This document shows, piece after piece, positions 52,243 to 60,625 of a stretch of 64,000 bases of DNA. The stretch covers positions 137,749-201,748 of the forward strand of contig NZ_NEXX01000003.1 in NCBI RefSeq assembly GCF_002174125.1, in the 5' to 3' direction. Every line of letters begins with the position of its first letter. Within the stretch, counting starts at the first letter, position 1. The notes under the pieces were generated by a model. It saw nothing but the letters and a program-made list of their open reading frames with translations. It had not been told where the DNA came from and did no database searches. Source of the stretch: Acinetobacter populi. GTDB taxonomy: Bacteria > Pseudomonadota > Gammaproteobacteria > Pseudomonadales > Moraxellaceae. The translations under genes were made by a program, and so were the position numbers.

Positions 52243-52836
52243 TGTGTGTTCCTCTTGTGGTTTGGGGTTTTGGTCACCGATGCGACAATCACCGCCACAG
52301 CGACCGTATTTCACCAGTGCCACGTGATTGCCATTAAAATTGATAAATTTGGCCTGATACGGCGTACCGTCTGGTGCCGTGCCCTGCTCTAAAACCAGAT
52401 TTGCAGCATAGCCAAGCGACATCTCAATGCGTTCATTACTCTGGATCAGGTCAATGCTGTTTTTGTCTTTAATCAGCAGATCGCCGATCAGATAATCCCC
52501 TTCCTGCCGAACATTCTCGCAATAACCAATGTGATATTCTTTCCAGTTAGAAGCATTAATTTCGTTCTTGGGTGGATGATAATCCGTTGCATCGACATCA
52601 TTAAAACTAGCCACCGTGTCAGGCTTAAATAATTCATCTGCCGGGGTATAAACATTAATGATCTGGTCTGCTGTAAATCCCTCCAGCGAAGGAAATTCAT
52701 AAGCATAGTACTGGCGTACCTGTGGTGCCTTTGCCATACGGACATTGATACATTTCAGATACCCTTCAGCAGTAAATGAACGTGAGGATTCACTTGGTGC
52801 AAAATCACCAATTTTGAGTTGATATAGGATTTTCAT
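51640..52836 (-). CDS. DUF2213 prohead protein: protease-type front with scaffold-type back
   Basis: A 398-residue protein. The front (about 1-185: RSFTAEGYLKCINVRMAKAPQVRQYYAYEFPSLEG..., ending NGNHVALVKYGRCGGDCRIGD) is the DUF2213 domain, the likely prohead protease; the back (199-398) is helical and charged (EQLENLKAAKL, EKAQLEQKIVNLEQNQLTPEKLEQATAERAAVIADAK), as in scaffolds. An internal ATG with a strong ribosome site lies at codon 199. The combination resembles the lambda C/Nu3 pair in one frame. Confidence 0.75.
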   Translation of the reverse strand: MKILYQLKIGDFAPSESSRSFTAEGYLKCINVRMAKAPQVRQYYAYEFPSLEGFTADQIINVYTPADELFKPDTVASFNDVDATDYHPPKNEINASNWKEYHIGYCENVRQEGDYLIGDLLIKDKNSIDLIQSNERIEMSLGYAANLVLEQGTAPDGTPYQAKFINFNGNHVALVKYGRCGGDCRIGDQNPKPQEEHTMEIIVNGIRFDIGDNKPLADALKLQQEQLENLKAAKLKVGDKQFSIGDELTAVQAVVDQLHTEKAQLEQKIVNLEQNQLTPEKLEQATAERAAVIADAKALVSTVKTEGCSCEQIKRDVVAAKAGDAVVTAVLGGIAVGDAKPEQIDTVFRALSAVKGIHPNNPVGDVLNQQQQPVKTGDEQPNGHERSGYNKADAYKNI

Positions 52837-52850
52837 AAATTGCGCTCAAT

Positions 52851-52872
52851 AAAAAACCCACCGAATGGTGGG
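52851..52872 (-). terminator. Hairpin after the head morphogenesis gene
   Basis: CCCACC (52857-52862) pairs with GGTGGG (52867-52872) around GAAT. On the minus strand TTTTTT follows. It lies immediately after the stop at 52873. Confidence 0.8.
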
Positions 52873-53688
52873 CTAATCAATTAAAATATCCTCATAATTT
52901 GGTACTGCCGTACACCGACAACCAATCGATTCCCCCGGATGTCCGCCACTTGGTGGGCTGTCCCATCGAAATGTCTTACCCTGTTTATGTTGATGGTCCA
53001 GTCGTACGCGGTCATCTTTTGCGGTCTGCCAGGTATAACTTTCAAAACCCATAGATAAATGACGGGTTTTGGTGATGTTACTGTTGATCTTTCCCATCTG
53101 GTCCCGTGCAATTAATCTGGCACGGGCATCGGTACTATGCCCCAGTTTTTTAATTTCCTTTGCCAGTTCCTCGTTGGTCTGACCAGTCTGTAAAGCATTC
53201 AACACCAGTGTTTCAATCCTATCTGCATATTGCTTTGGAATGGATTTGATCAATGCCACATTGGCACGGATATTATTGTCTACCGTATCCTGAATATCTT
53301 CTGCCTGATAAAATGCGGTAAGATCAACACCAATTGCGGCTTTGGAATGATTAGAAATTTGTTGATCCACTTCCTCACGCACGTCTATTACAATCTTTGT
53401 GGCCAATGGCAACGCAATTTCGACCATAAAACTTTCAATGCGCTGGCGAAAGCTACTCAACATATTATCCAGCCAACTATCACCAATATTTTCACCTACA
53501 GTCGGTATAATCAGATCTTTGGCCTGATCCTGACAAAATTTAGAAATCACCAGTAATTGCCGGGTGTAATACAGCTCTGTACGACGATTGACCTTGATAG
53601 GTTTGGATTTTGCCTTAGGCCCCTTTTTACGCTTGTGAATCTGTTGTAGCTGTGGTTTAAGCAGTTGAATCAGTGTCATCTTTTTCAT
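52873..53688 (-). CDS. Phage head morphogenesis protein (Mu F/SPP1 gp7 type)
   Basis: A 271-residue minor head protein. It ends with the family signature ARLIARDQMGKINSNITKTRHLSMGFESYTWQTAKDDRVRLDHQHKQGKTFRWDSPPSGGHPGESIGCRCTAVPNY, with CRC near the end. It is attached to the portal and needed for DNA ejection or head assembly. It overlaps the portal gene by 32 bases. Confidence 0.85.
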   Translation of the reverse strand: MKKMTLIQLLKPQLQQIHKRKKGPKAKSKPIKVNRRTELYYTRQLLVISKFCQDQAKDLIIPTVGENIGDSWLDNMLSSFRQRIESFMVEIALPLATKIVIDVREEVDQQISNHSKAAIGVDLTAFYQAEDIQDTVDNNIRANVALIKSIPKQYADRIETLVLNALQTGQTNEELAKEIKKLGHSTDARARLIARDQMGKINSNITKTRHLSMGFESYTWQTAKDDRVRLDHQHKQGKTFRWDSPPSGGHPGESIGCRCTAVPNYEDILID

Positions 53689-54970
53689 CTACATTCACCA
53701 TACTTTCCAGTAACTTGATATGATCCTCATCAATCACGGAATAAACCCCGTCTACCAACAACTGCCGGGCGATCTGTGGTTCGGTGATAATTGCCATCTC
53801 CAGATATTTTTGATCCCGTTCGGCATTGTTCTTTTCCACTTCAGAACGGATTTTAGGATCCATTTGCCACAAGGGATTAAACACGATATTTAAATCGGGA
53901 AACTGCCGACCAAATGTCGTCTGACAAATCACTGCCAGAAACTTCATCATAATTGGCTTAAGCTGCCATTCCTGCTTTGTGGCAATGCTATCGTAATAAT
54001 TGCGGGTATCATGTTCCCCTGTGGCATTCATACCCGCTGGCGATTGACCGAATAAAATGGTATAGGGAATTTCCGCTGCACCTGCGGTCTGGATCGAAAA
54101 CTCCCGCATCATGTCCGGTAGGCCTGCAAAGTTATAGGTTTTGGAGTCATATTCTTCCTCCTTATCCAACACCAGCATGCCATTTAAACTTTTAAGCAAT
54201 CCCACACTCAAGAAACGCTCTGTCACTGCCCGCATATCTTCCCGGATTTTATCGACCAGACTCGGCGTCCGAATCACATCAATCTTGGATTCGTGTACTA
54301 GGCTTGCCGAACCACTCTTAATACTGGCATGGTCAAGTAAATCCTGATAAACCTCTTGCAAAATGCTTTGCGGCTCTTCATTGACAATATCGGCATGACA
54401 AATCTTAATCAAACGGCTGTGGTGAATTTTCTGCTGAGGTCGACCATCATTCATTTGCAGATTGTAAAACACGGGCTGTTTTAGCAGACCACCGCATTGA
54501 CTAGGCGGTAAATATTGATTGGTATCAGCCTTAATGTATTTTTTCTTGATCACCGTAAAAAACTCTAAGCGACCCACACCCAGTTTTTCTAAATCAAACG
54601 GCTGATCTAGATGACCACCGTCCACAGTACCCAATAACACATAAACAACGCCATACAACCTGGATAGAATCAAACCCGATAACAACACCTGATTAAGATT
54701 GAAATGCTTACACGCTTCCTCTAGCTTGATCAAGTCACCATTCTGAATCCCTTCATAAAACCAGCCTGCCCGCAGCATGTCACTGGCAGGACGATTAACA
54801 ATCCGTTTTGCCAACCAATGCTGATATACCGCTTCCAGTTGATCATCAGGAATATCATGGCGCACGAAATGTCCGTGTGTTGCCTTATCTCGCCCAGTAC
54901 CAATATTAGACACAAAATTGGTATATGCGCCGGCATCACCAATTGCATCAGGCTTTTTTATTTTCGCCAT
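53657..54970 (-). CDS. Portal protein (DUF1073)
   Basis: A 437-residue portal of the DUF1073 group. HWLAKRIVNRPASDMLRAGWFYEG (about 51-74), ILSRLYGVVYVLLGTVDGG (about 100-118), IPYTILFGQSPAGMNATGEHDTRNYYDSIATKQEWQLKPIM (about 299-339) are the family blocks. It forms the ring at the capsid vertex through which DNA is packaged. The distance to terminase is eight bases. Confidence 0.88.
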   Translation of the reverse strand: MAKIKKPDAIGDAGAYTNFVSNIGTGRDKATHGHFVRHDIPDDQLEAVYQHWLAKRIVNRPASDMLRAGWFYEGIQNGDLIKLEEACKHFNLNQVLLSGLILSRLYGVVYVLLGTVDGGHLDQPFDLEKLGVGRLEFFTVIKKKYIKADTNQYLPPSQCGGLLKQPVFYNLQMNDGRPQQKIHHSRLIKICHADIVNEEPQSILQEVYQDLLDHASIKSGSASLVHESKIDVIRTPSLVDKIREDMRAVTERFLSVGLLKSLNGMLVLDKEEEYDSKTYNFAGLPDMMREFSIQTAGAAEIPYTILFGQSPAGMNATGEHDTRNYYDSIATKQEWQLKPIMMKFLAVICQTTFGRQFPDLNIVFNPLWQMDPKIRSEVEKNNAERDQKYLEMAIITEPQIARQLLVDGVYSVIDEDHIKLLESMVNVDEKDDTDSTA

Positions 54971-54978
54971 ATATACCT

Positions 54979-56505
54979 CTAATCAAATACAGTGGGTGAC
55001 TCGGCAAGTGTTTCATTAATCGCATCAATGGTCGGGTCCCACTGGTCATCATGATCATGTGTCATGTCCGCAGTCAGACCCTCTATTTCCTCAATGTAAT
55101 TCAATAACCATGGCGCCGAATAAGGCAACATGACACGCCCATCTTCGACATAGAACACCACGTCCATGGTCCTAGTGAGTTTATCCGTGCTACGTTGTAT
55201 CGCTTTAATCGGAAATATATTTCCCCGTGATATGGTCTGAATCAACATGGTGCCACTGGATTTATCCTCAACTGCCATATGACGTAACTTGCCAATCTTG
55301 GTATTGCTGTGCCGATGCTTGGTAATAAAGCTCTTGGCTTCCTTGATCAGCTCTGGTGCTTCCCATTTACCACGCTTGACATCAATGATATACAGCTTAT
55401 TGTCATGACCCAGACCACCACATAGAAAGACCGAATAGTCATTATGCTCTTTGGTTTTTTGCGCAGTATCGACCCAGATCGCACGCCATTTCAGAACTGG
55501 TAATTCCGCATAGCGACCAAACCATTCTGCCTTGACCAGATCACCACCTAATTTTTTAGGTTGCTGCTGGTACTGGCTGCTAAAGGTGTAACGGGAAACA
55601 ATGGCACCGTCTTTGTCCTGACCGCCCTGTTCCAATTGCAACAATGAATCTAATGATTCCTTGAGTGGCCAATAGCTTTGACGACCCTTTTCATCACGAT
55701 CTACATTACGCGGTATTTTCTTCTGGATATGTTTGGGTAATGACTGCATGTAATCGTCATCGATCAAGGCAGGAATGCAGATTTGTTCCCATTCCCCCGG
55801 CACATTACCCGTCATGACAAAGTTGGTCGGGTCTTCAACATGCAAGCGCTGCATAATCAGAATAATCGGTGTATCTGACTTAGCCTTACGCGAATTGACC
55901 GTATTAAGGATTTTCCGATTTGCCTTCTTACGGGCAGTCTGACTAAACGCATCTTCCGGTTTTAAAGGATCGTCCAGAATAATCGCCCCGGTAAAACCCT
56001 CATTAGCCAATGTCCCTGCACGACGACCTGTAACCTGTCCTCCCATACTGGCTGAATAAACATGACCGGCATCATAACCATCTACCGTGGTTTTCCAGTT
56101 GGATTTTGCATCGGTTGCCGTGGAAATATTGACTGACCATAGTTTCTGAAAATCCTCAGACTTGACGATATTACGTGCCGTTGCCGATACGTCCTCCACC
56201 AAAGACTGCGAAAATGACAAATATAAAAACCGCGAACGTGCATTTCTGGCAATGCCCCGGGCAATTAGATTGGTTAAAAGTTCAGTCTTACCACTACCCG
56301 GTGGGACATTAATCACCAGATTTTTTACTTTGCCTGCAATTACTTCATCGATCTTGTCGGCAATATATTCATGATGCCAATTGACCGAAAACTTAAAGCC
56401 CATACGTGGCAGAAAAAAACGGCGGGTAAAAAATAGATGGTCCCGCTCACATTTTTCCCGTTCAAGCTGCATTTCCAGCAGGCTAGTATTTACTTTCGAG
56501 TTCAT
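54979..56505 (-). CDS. terL: Terminase large subunit
   Basis: A 508-residue DNA packaging ATPase/nuclease. Walker A INVPPGSGKTELL (about 65-77), Walker B GAIILDDPLKP (about 168-178), the motif LIMQRLHVEDP, and a nuclease start WVDTAQKTKEHNDYSVFLCGG (about 345-365). It cuts phage concatemers and drives DNA into the capsid through the portal. It overlaps terS by 23 bases. Confidence 0.92.
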   Translation of the reverse strand: MNSKVNTSLLEMQLEREKCERDHLFFTRRFFLPRMGFKFSVNWHHEYIADKIDEVIAGKVKNLVINVPPGSGKTELLTNLIARGIARNARSRFLYLSFSQSLVEDVSATARNIVKSEDFQKLWSVNISTATDAKSNWKTTVDGYDAGHVYSASMGGQVTGRRAGTLANEGFTGAIILDDPLKPEDAFSQTARKKANRKILNTVNSRKAKSDTPIILIMQRLHVEDPTNFVMTGNVPGEWEQICIPALIDDDYMQSLPKHIQKKIPRNVDRDEKGRQSYWPLKESLDSLLQLEQGGQDKDGAIVSRYTFSSQYQQQPKKLGGDLVKAEWFGRYAELPVLKWRAIWVDTAQKTKEHNDYSVFLCGGLGHDNKLYIIDVKRGKWEAPELIKEAKSFITKHRHSNTKIGKLRHMAVEDKSSGTMLIQTISRGNIFPIKAIQRSTDKLTRTMDVVFYVEDGRVMLPYSAPWLLNYIEEIEGLTADMTHDHDDQWDPTIDAINETLAESPTVFD

Positions 56506-56971
56506 CTAATACCTGCTTAATATCTCCAGGCTTGGCGGTGACATAGGTTATATTTTCAGTTTGCAGGGGTTTCCCATCTTTGCCGGTAAGCTCAGTTTTG
56601 GTTTGGTTGGTGTACTTACCACCAGCATCCTCAGCCACTTGCTTAAGGATCGTCAGTTGCAATATCGGGTTACGTTTGTTTTGTGGATTATTCAGCAAAT
56701 TTTCATAATGTCTCAACCGTACAGCGAGATTGGCCAAGGGCATTTCATCTGTATTTTTTCGGAACTGCTCTCGAGTCTTATAAAATTCATCAGATAATGC
56801 CTTACTTAAATTTTGACCTGTCCGCTTAGTTGGATCATAAGCTTCACACTGCTGACGTGAAATTGTGATGTCAAACTCTTGTTGGACAAGCTCAACGGTT
56901 TCAGTAGGTGTATTCCACTGTGCCAGGCTACGCACGATAAAGAGTTTGTGCTTTTGATTTAGCGTTGCCAT
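56483..56971 (-). CDS. terS: Terminase small subunit (DUF2280)
   Basis: A 162-residue DNA-recognition subunit of the DUF2280 type: LNQKHKLFIVRSLAQWNTPTETVELVQQEFDITISRQQCEAYDPTKRTGQNLSKALSDEFYKTREQF. It recognises the packaging site. It starts the packaging-head operon. Confidence 0.85.
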   Translation of the reverse strand: MATLNQKHKLFIVRSLAQWNTPTETVELVQQEFDITISRQQCEAYDPTKRTGQNLSKALSDEFYKTREQFRKNTDEMPLANLAVRLRHYENLLNNPQNKRNPILQLTILKQVAEDAGGKYTNQTKTELTGKDGKPLQTENITYVTAKPGDIKQVLDELESKY

Positions 56972-57105
56972 TGCTCTCTATCCGTCCAACTTCGTCCAAG
57001 TAAATGAACAAAAAAATTTAAATCACCTTCTAATAACAGGTACCGCATGCACAATCCGGACGTTGCTGTATCACAAAGCCAAGTTGATTTATAAATTTCA
57101 CCCAT

Positions 57106-57134
57106 AAAAAAACCCATCATTTCTGACGGGCTTT
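57106..57134 (-). terminator. Terminator of the 57149 gene
   Basis: CCCATCA (57113-57119) and TGACGGG (57124-57130) pair with one G-U; on the minus strand TTTTTTT follows. Confidence 0.8.
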
Positions 57135-57148
57135 ATTATTAAACTGAT

Positions 57149-57349
57149 TTAAAGATCGGTACCGACAAACACACTGGAAATAAAAAAGTCCTCATCCAAA
57201 TCTTCAGACGATTCAAATTCCACATCGAGATAAATCACCTCTGCACCTGTCTTTTCTTTAAAATCGGCAAATTTCTGCGCTAAAAACTCTGCAATTTCAT
57301 TTTCTAAATTCGCACGTTCAAGACGATATTCTTCTAAAGCTTCTTTCAT
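57149..57349 (-). CDS. Small hypothetical protein, 66 aa
   Basis: Soluble acidic helical protein (MKEALEEYRLERANLENEIAEFLAQKFADFKEKTGAEVIYLDVEFESSEDLDEDFF). Unrecognised. It has its own terminator and precedes terminase. Confidence 0.6.
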   Translation of the reverse strand: MKEALEEYRLERANLENEIAEFLAQKFADFKEKTGAEVIYLDVEFESSEDLDEDFFISSVFVGTDL

Positions 57350-57410
57350 GATCGTTCCCGATGGTTATTGGAATCTACATCAAAGCAAACTAATGTGAAA
57401 CTACAAAGAC

Positions 57411-57437
57411 AAAAAAGCCCACACATCAATGCAGGCT
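57411..57437 (-). terminator. Repeated terminator, copy 1
   Basis: AGCC...GGCT hairpin (57416-57437) with inner CAT/ATG pairs, T run on the minus strand. It follows the small membrane gene at 57460 and belongs to a family of similar hairpins (57745, 58541, 58765). Confidence 0.55.
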
Positions 57438-57459
57438 CTAATTCAAGGCTAAATATTGT

Positions 57460-57651
57460 TTATACCGCACTTAATTCCTCATCTGTAGCCAAAACAACAG
57501 ACGCGACAATTGGAATACCCAAGATTATCGGCATCATCATGATCCAGAATGTAGTGGTATTGCTTGAAAAGAAGAAATGGATACCAATTGCTGTAAGCGC
57601 AATCACTGCAAATAAAATAACTGCAAACCGGGTGACAAATTTTAGAAGCAT
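57460..57651 (-). CDS. Small membrane protein, 63 aa
   Basis: Two transmembrane helices (RFAVILFAVIALTAIGIHFFF and FWIMMMPIILGIPIVASVVLA). I start at Met 57651 (MLLKFVTRF), seven bases after GGGG. Unknown phage cargo or holin-like gene. Confidence 0.55.
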   Translation of the reverse strand: MLLKFVTRFAVILFAVIALTAIGIHFFFSSNTTTFWIMMMPIILGIPIVASVVLATDEELSAV

Positions 57652-57744
57652 TTTTTTACCCCACATCATAATAGTACATTTATTCTACGCCCTAAATTTA
57701 ATAGTAGTGCGTTTGCAGCTATCAAAATTACAATTTTTAAAACT

Positions 57745-57772
57745 AAAAAAGCCCACATTTTCATGCGAGCTC
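57745..57772 (-). terminator. Repeated terminator, copy 2
   Basis: AGCCCACAT...ATGCGAGCT (57750-57771), with T run on the minus strand. It is nearly the same as the hairpin at 58765-58794 and follows the DUF3800 gene. Confidence 0.65.
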
Positions 57773-57846
57773 TCAAATCTTTCAGGTCATTTATTAACAA
57801 CTACGACCAATTTACCATAAAAATAGCACTTACCTTGATCAAGCAA

Positions 57847-58524
57847 CTATTCGAAAGGGAAGAATAATTTATGATTCGTTATGCGGGCATGACACATGAA
57901 CTGACGCATTCTTTTATCTTGATATTCATACATTGCCCAAACTAAACCTGCATAAAAATCAATAAATTGTAGTTCTAAATATTTTGCACTATCCATTGGA
58001 CTAACATTACATTGCTGGTTTAGTACATGCTTCTCCAGGCTCTCTTCCTGAATCATCTGATTAAGGTATTCCCCCATATTCCATTTTGTATTAACACGCT
58101 CACTTCTTCGGTCTGGAATAAAATCCACAAACTCAGACTCACAAACCGGCTTAAGTATTAGTAATTTAACCATATAATTATAAAGAACATTTGGATCACT
58201 CTTCATTCTTTTATTAACGTATTCTTTATGTACAGTAATAGAGCGTAATTGAATGTCTTTGTGTTCAGTAAGTAGCTTAGTGGTTAATTTTAAAAATAGC
58301 TCTTTATCAGCAGAGTTTAAATCTACAGATTTTAATTCATTTTTAAGAGGCCTTTTTCTTTTTGCATATAATGCACGCACGATTCGTTGAACATATTTCT
58401 GTTTGGATTCTGGCATACATACAGCTGCCAATGTAAGCATACGACTGGATCCACCTCTCTGATATGGTTCTTCCATATTCCAACCTAAATCACCACTTTC
58501 ATCGAGATATATCAGGGTTCGCAT
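57847..58524 (-). CDS. DUF3800 protein, 225 aa
   Basis: DUF3800 family: it begins MRTLIYLDESGDLGWNMEE, with the conserved YLDESG motif, and continues DFIPDRRSERVNTKW (about 139-153), NVSPMDSAKYLELQFIDFYAGLVWAMYEY (about 177-205) and the conserved D/Y patch near the end. The fold is RNase H-like, and members often occur in mobile and defence regions; the substrate is unknown. I start at Met 58524, the residue in front of RTLIYLDESG. Confidence 0.75.
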   Translation of the reverse strand: MRTLIYLDESGDLGWNMEEPYQRGGSSRMLTLAAVCMPESKQKYVQRIVRALYAKRKRPLKNELKSVDLNSADKELFLKLTTKLLTEHKDIQLRSITVHKEYVNKRMKSDPNVLYNYMVKLLILKPVCESEFVDFIPDRRSERVNTKWNMGEYLNQMIQEESLEKHVLNQQCNVSPMDSAKYLELQFIDFYAGLVWAMYEYQDKRMRQFMCHARITNHKLFFPFE

Positions 58525-58540
58525 AATTATCCAGTGCATT

Positions 58541-58568
58541 AAAAAAGCCCCATATTTAAATGAGGCTC
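58541..58568 (-). terminator. Repeated terminator, copy 3
   Basis: AGCCCCAT (58546-58553) pairs with ATGAGGCT (58560-58567), one mismatch, then a T run on the minus strand. It has no clear gene in front of it. Confidence 0.55.
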
Positions 58569-58764
58569 AAAATCAGGTGCGGCACCTAGAGGCAACTTAC
58601 TTACAGTAAGTTTACGATTATCGCAGAATTTATCGTACCTGAATCTAGGCGTGGGTGTATTTATACCGCACTGCGACTACATTTCTATTATGGAGCAACT
58701 CAGTTACTATTTCAAGCTAGGATCAGAGATACCTGTAAGTTTTAATCCTTTAGGTTTACCGATA

Positions 58765-58794
58765 TTAAAAAAGCCCACATATTCATGCGAGCTT
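58765..58794 (-). terminator. Repeated terminator, copy 4
   Basis: Nearly identical to copy 2 (26 of 28 bases by my count). It follows the zinc-motif gene at 58860. Confidence 0.65.
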
Positions 58795-58859
58795 CATTCA
58801 ATCGAGCGCTTAATTGATAAAACGCCCACTATACAAATATTTAACCTCAGATGTTCTGT

Positions 58860-59615
58860 CTATGTCAAGCATTCTTGTTGTTCTGGACAATCTACTTCAA
58901 AATAAAATGAGCGTTTTAGCCGTCCTCGAATTTCATTTTCCCACTGCGCCACGATCGATTCTCCCAACAACTCATATTTTGCATAGCGTTCGGAATATCC
59001 GGATTTTGTAACATTCAACTTTGCAATCGTGATTTTTTCATTGAGTGTATATGGACGTTTACCTGTGCCCTGACACTTTTCACACAACTTTTGACCAATA
59101 TGTTGGCTGGCTTTAAATAATTCCAGTTTACCTAGTCCACAGCAATAGCCACACATGGCCTTGACAAAAAGGTGTCCTCGTAACACCACTTCTGCAATAC
59201 CCTTGGCAATATGGCTTAAATCGCCCTGTGCGTTATTCGGCTTAAAATTATTTTTGATCATTTCCTGATGGATCATAAATGCCAACTGGTTACGCACCCG
59301 AAAAAAATTAGCAGATTTAATCGGTCCATGCACAAATTCAACTTTACCGGGTACGTCCTCAATCCGGCGTTCGTACTGGTAGTTAAAATCGTATCGACTG
59401 TAAAACGTCCGGGTTTGTTTTTGTGGTGGGGTAATGATGGCAATACGCTCAAAATCCACCTTTTCCAGCAGTAAAGTGGACCATAGATGTGCCGGTCGTG
59501 ATAACAGTGCCATTTCCCCCAGCACCACGTCCTTTGAGATATTCTTCCCCTCTGCCACACCCTGAGCAATAGCAAGGCGTAATAACTCTAAAAAATCAAA
59601 TCGTTCAACTAACAT
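58860..59615 (-). CDS. Zinc-motif phage protein, possible Q-type late antiterminator
   Basis: A 251-residue protein with two CxxC motifs in DnaJ-like context: CGYCCGLGKLELF and LCEKCQGTGKRPYT (about 156-195), followed by KLNVTKSGYSERYAKYELLGESIVAQWENEI. Phage antitermination Q proteins carry such a zinc domain, and this gene lies between replication and terminase genes, the place of Q. Family membership is not certain. A role in letting RNA polymerase pass the many hairpins of the late operon would fit. Confidence 0.45.
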   Translation of the reverse strand: MLVERFDFLELLRLAIAQGVAEGKNISKDVVLGEMALLSRPAHLWSTLLLEKVDFERIAIITPPQKQTRTFYSRYDFNYQYERRIEDVPGKVEFVHGPIKSANFFRVRNQLAFMIHQEMIKNNFKPNNAQGDLSHIAKGIAEVVLRGHLFVKAMCGYCCGLGKLELFKASQHIGQKLCEKCQGTGKRPYTLNEKITIAKLNVTKSGYSERYAKYELLGESIVAQWENEIRGRLKRSFYFEVDCPEQQECLT

Positions 59616-59677
59616 AATCGCCTTCCTGTTTTGTTCTCAATACATTTCTTGATTATCTGACTGGGTCCGATCATCAC

Positions 59678-60625
59678 TCACCCATACTTCCCGGCAAACT
59701 GTTCAATCGCTCTGATTTCATCTGAATGGCGAAACAGACACGTCAATTTAATCAGGTTGTCTTTCTTCAATAACTTATTGCCCCGCACGCAAAATCGACG
59801 TAATTCCTGTAAATTCTGGTCATAGTCTTTCAGGCGCTTTACCAGTTTTTTAAATACATCATCCGGCATACCGACAGGATTTCGGATCTCACGATGGATC
59901 TTTTCAAAATAGTCTTTAAGCTTTTCGGCTTCATGCCATTGATAGACCACATCAAAATTCTCAATCTCTGCGACCAATATGTTCTTGGTGTCCCGCACAT
60001 AACGCTGTGTGTCACTGGATTCATCGCCTTTCATGTGACGTTCAATCGCTTTTTCCTCATCAGTTTTGGGAACTTCCTCAAAAATCATTCCCAAGCTTGA
60101 AACCTTATTTTTGATGGTCTGCGTGATCCAGTAACTCAAACCACCACCGACCAGTCCATAGATACCGTTTTTAATCTCAACAAAGGAAAGTTTGCCTGTA
60201 TGCTGTAAGGTATGTTCAAACACCTGTCGTGACGCTTCTAGCTGCTCGTAGGCTGCTTTGAGTGCATGAAATTGATCGGCATGGATACGCAGTGCCCGAA
60301 ACTCTTTTTCCTTGTTGGTAAAGTCCACACCAAAATTATTCTTTCCGCAGACATGGCCCATCATGATCTCCTGACCATTGGACAATGAAGCGATATAGCC
60401 TTTGGCATGTTTGGTGCCACAACTGGCAATTCCACACTTGACCTTATCCCGAAATTGATACTGCCCGATGATGTTATCCAGTTTGATACCGTCATCACCG
60501 GCAAAGTTGACCGATGCTTTTTCCACAAAATTCGGTCTGGAAAAAATCTCGCCAATATCCTGAATTAAAGCGTATTGTTTCAAATCTGCTGCTTGTTCAA
60601 TCGGATTTATCCCTGTCATGTTCAT
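59678..60625 (-). CDS. Hypothetical phage protein, 315 aa
   Basis: Unrecognised. A small metal-like motif (CGIASCGTKHAKGYIASLSNGQEIMMGHVCG, about 63-94) and a helical C-terminus rich in Lys and Glu. It overlaps dnaB by four bases and so belongs to the replication unit. A DNA-replication or recombination function can be suspected only from position. Confidence 0.55.
   Translation of the reverse strand: MNMTGINPIEQAADLKQYALIQDIGEIFSRPNFVEKASVNFAGDDGIKLDNIIGQYQFRDKVKCGIASCGTKHAKGYIASLSNGQEIMMGHVCGKNNFGVDFTNKEKEFRALRIHADQFHALKAAYEQLEASRQVFEHTLQHTGKLSFVEIKNGIYGLVGGGLSYWITQTIKNKVSSLGMIFEEVPKTDEEKAIERHMKGDESSDTQRYVRDTKNILVAEIENFDVVYQWHEAEKLKDYFEKIHREIRNPVGMPDDVFKKLVKRLKDYDQNLQELRRFCVRGNKLLKKDNLIKLTCLFRHSDEIRAIEQFAGKYG

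Larger units (their letters stand above)
58525..58859. other. Structured gene-poor stretch with two hairpins and two terminators
   Basis: 335 bases without a supported gene. It holds terminator copies 3 (58541-58568) and 4 (58765-58794), an AACTTAC/GTAAGTT inverted repeat near 58591-58612, and a 13-base palindrome AGGTGCGGCACCT near 58577-58589. A start-less minus-strand frame ends inside copy 3, so coding is not supported. It could hold a small RNA. Confidence 0.45.

Noticed and set aside
56972-57148. Possible cos site in front of the terminase genes
   Set aside because: This is where a packaging site could lie, but I found no clear pair of repeats or dyad to support a call.
58541-58665. 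Minus-strand frame ending in SKLPLGAAPDFEPHLNMGLF
   Set aside because: It has no start codon, and its stop lies inside a terminator hairpin. Two palindromes explain the pattern better.
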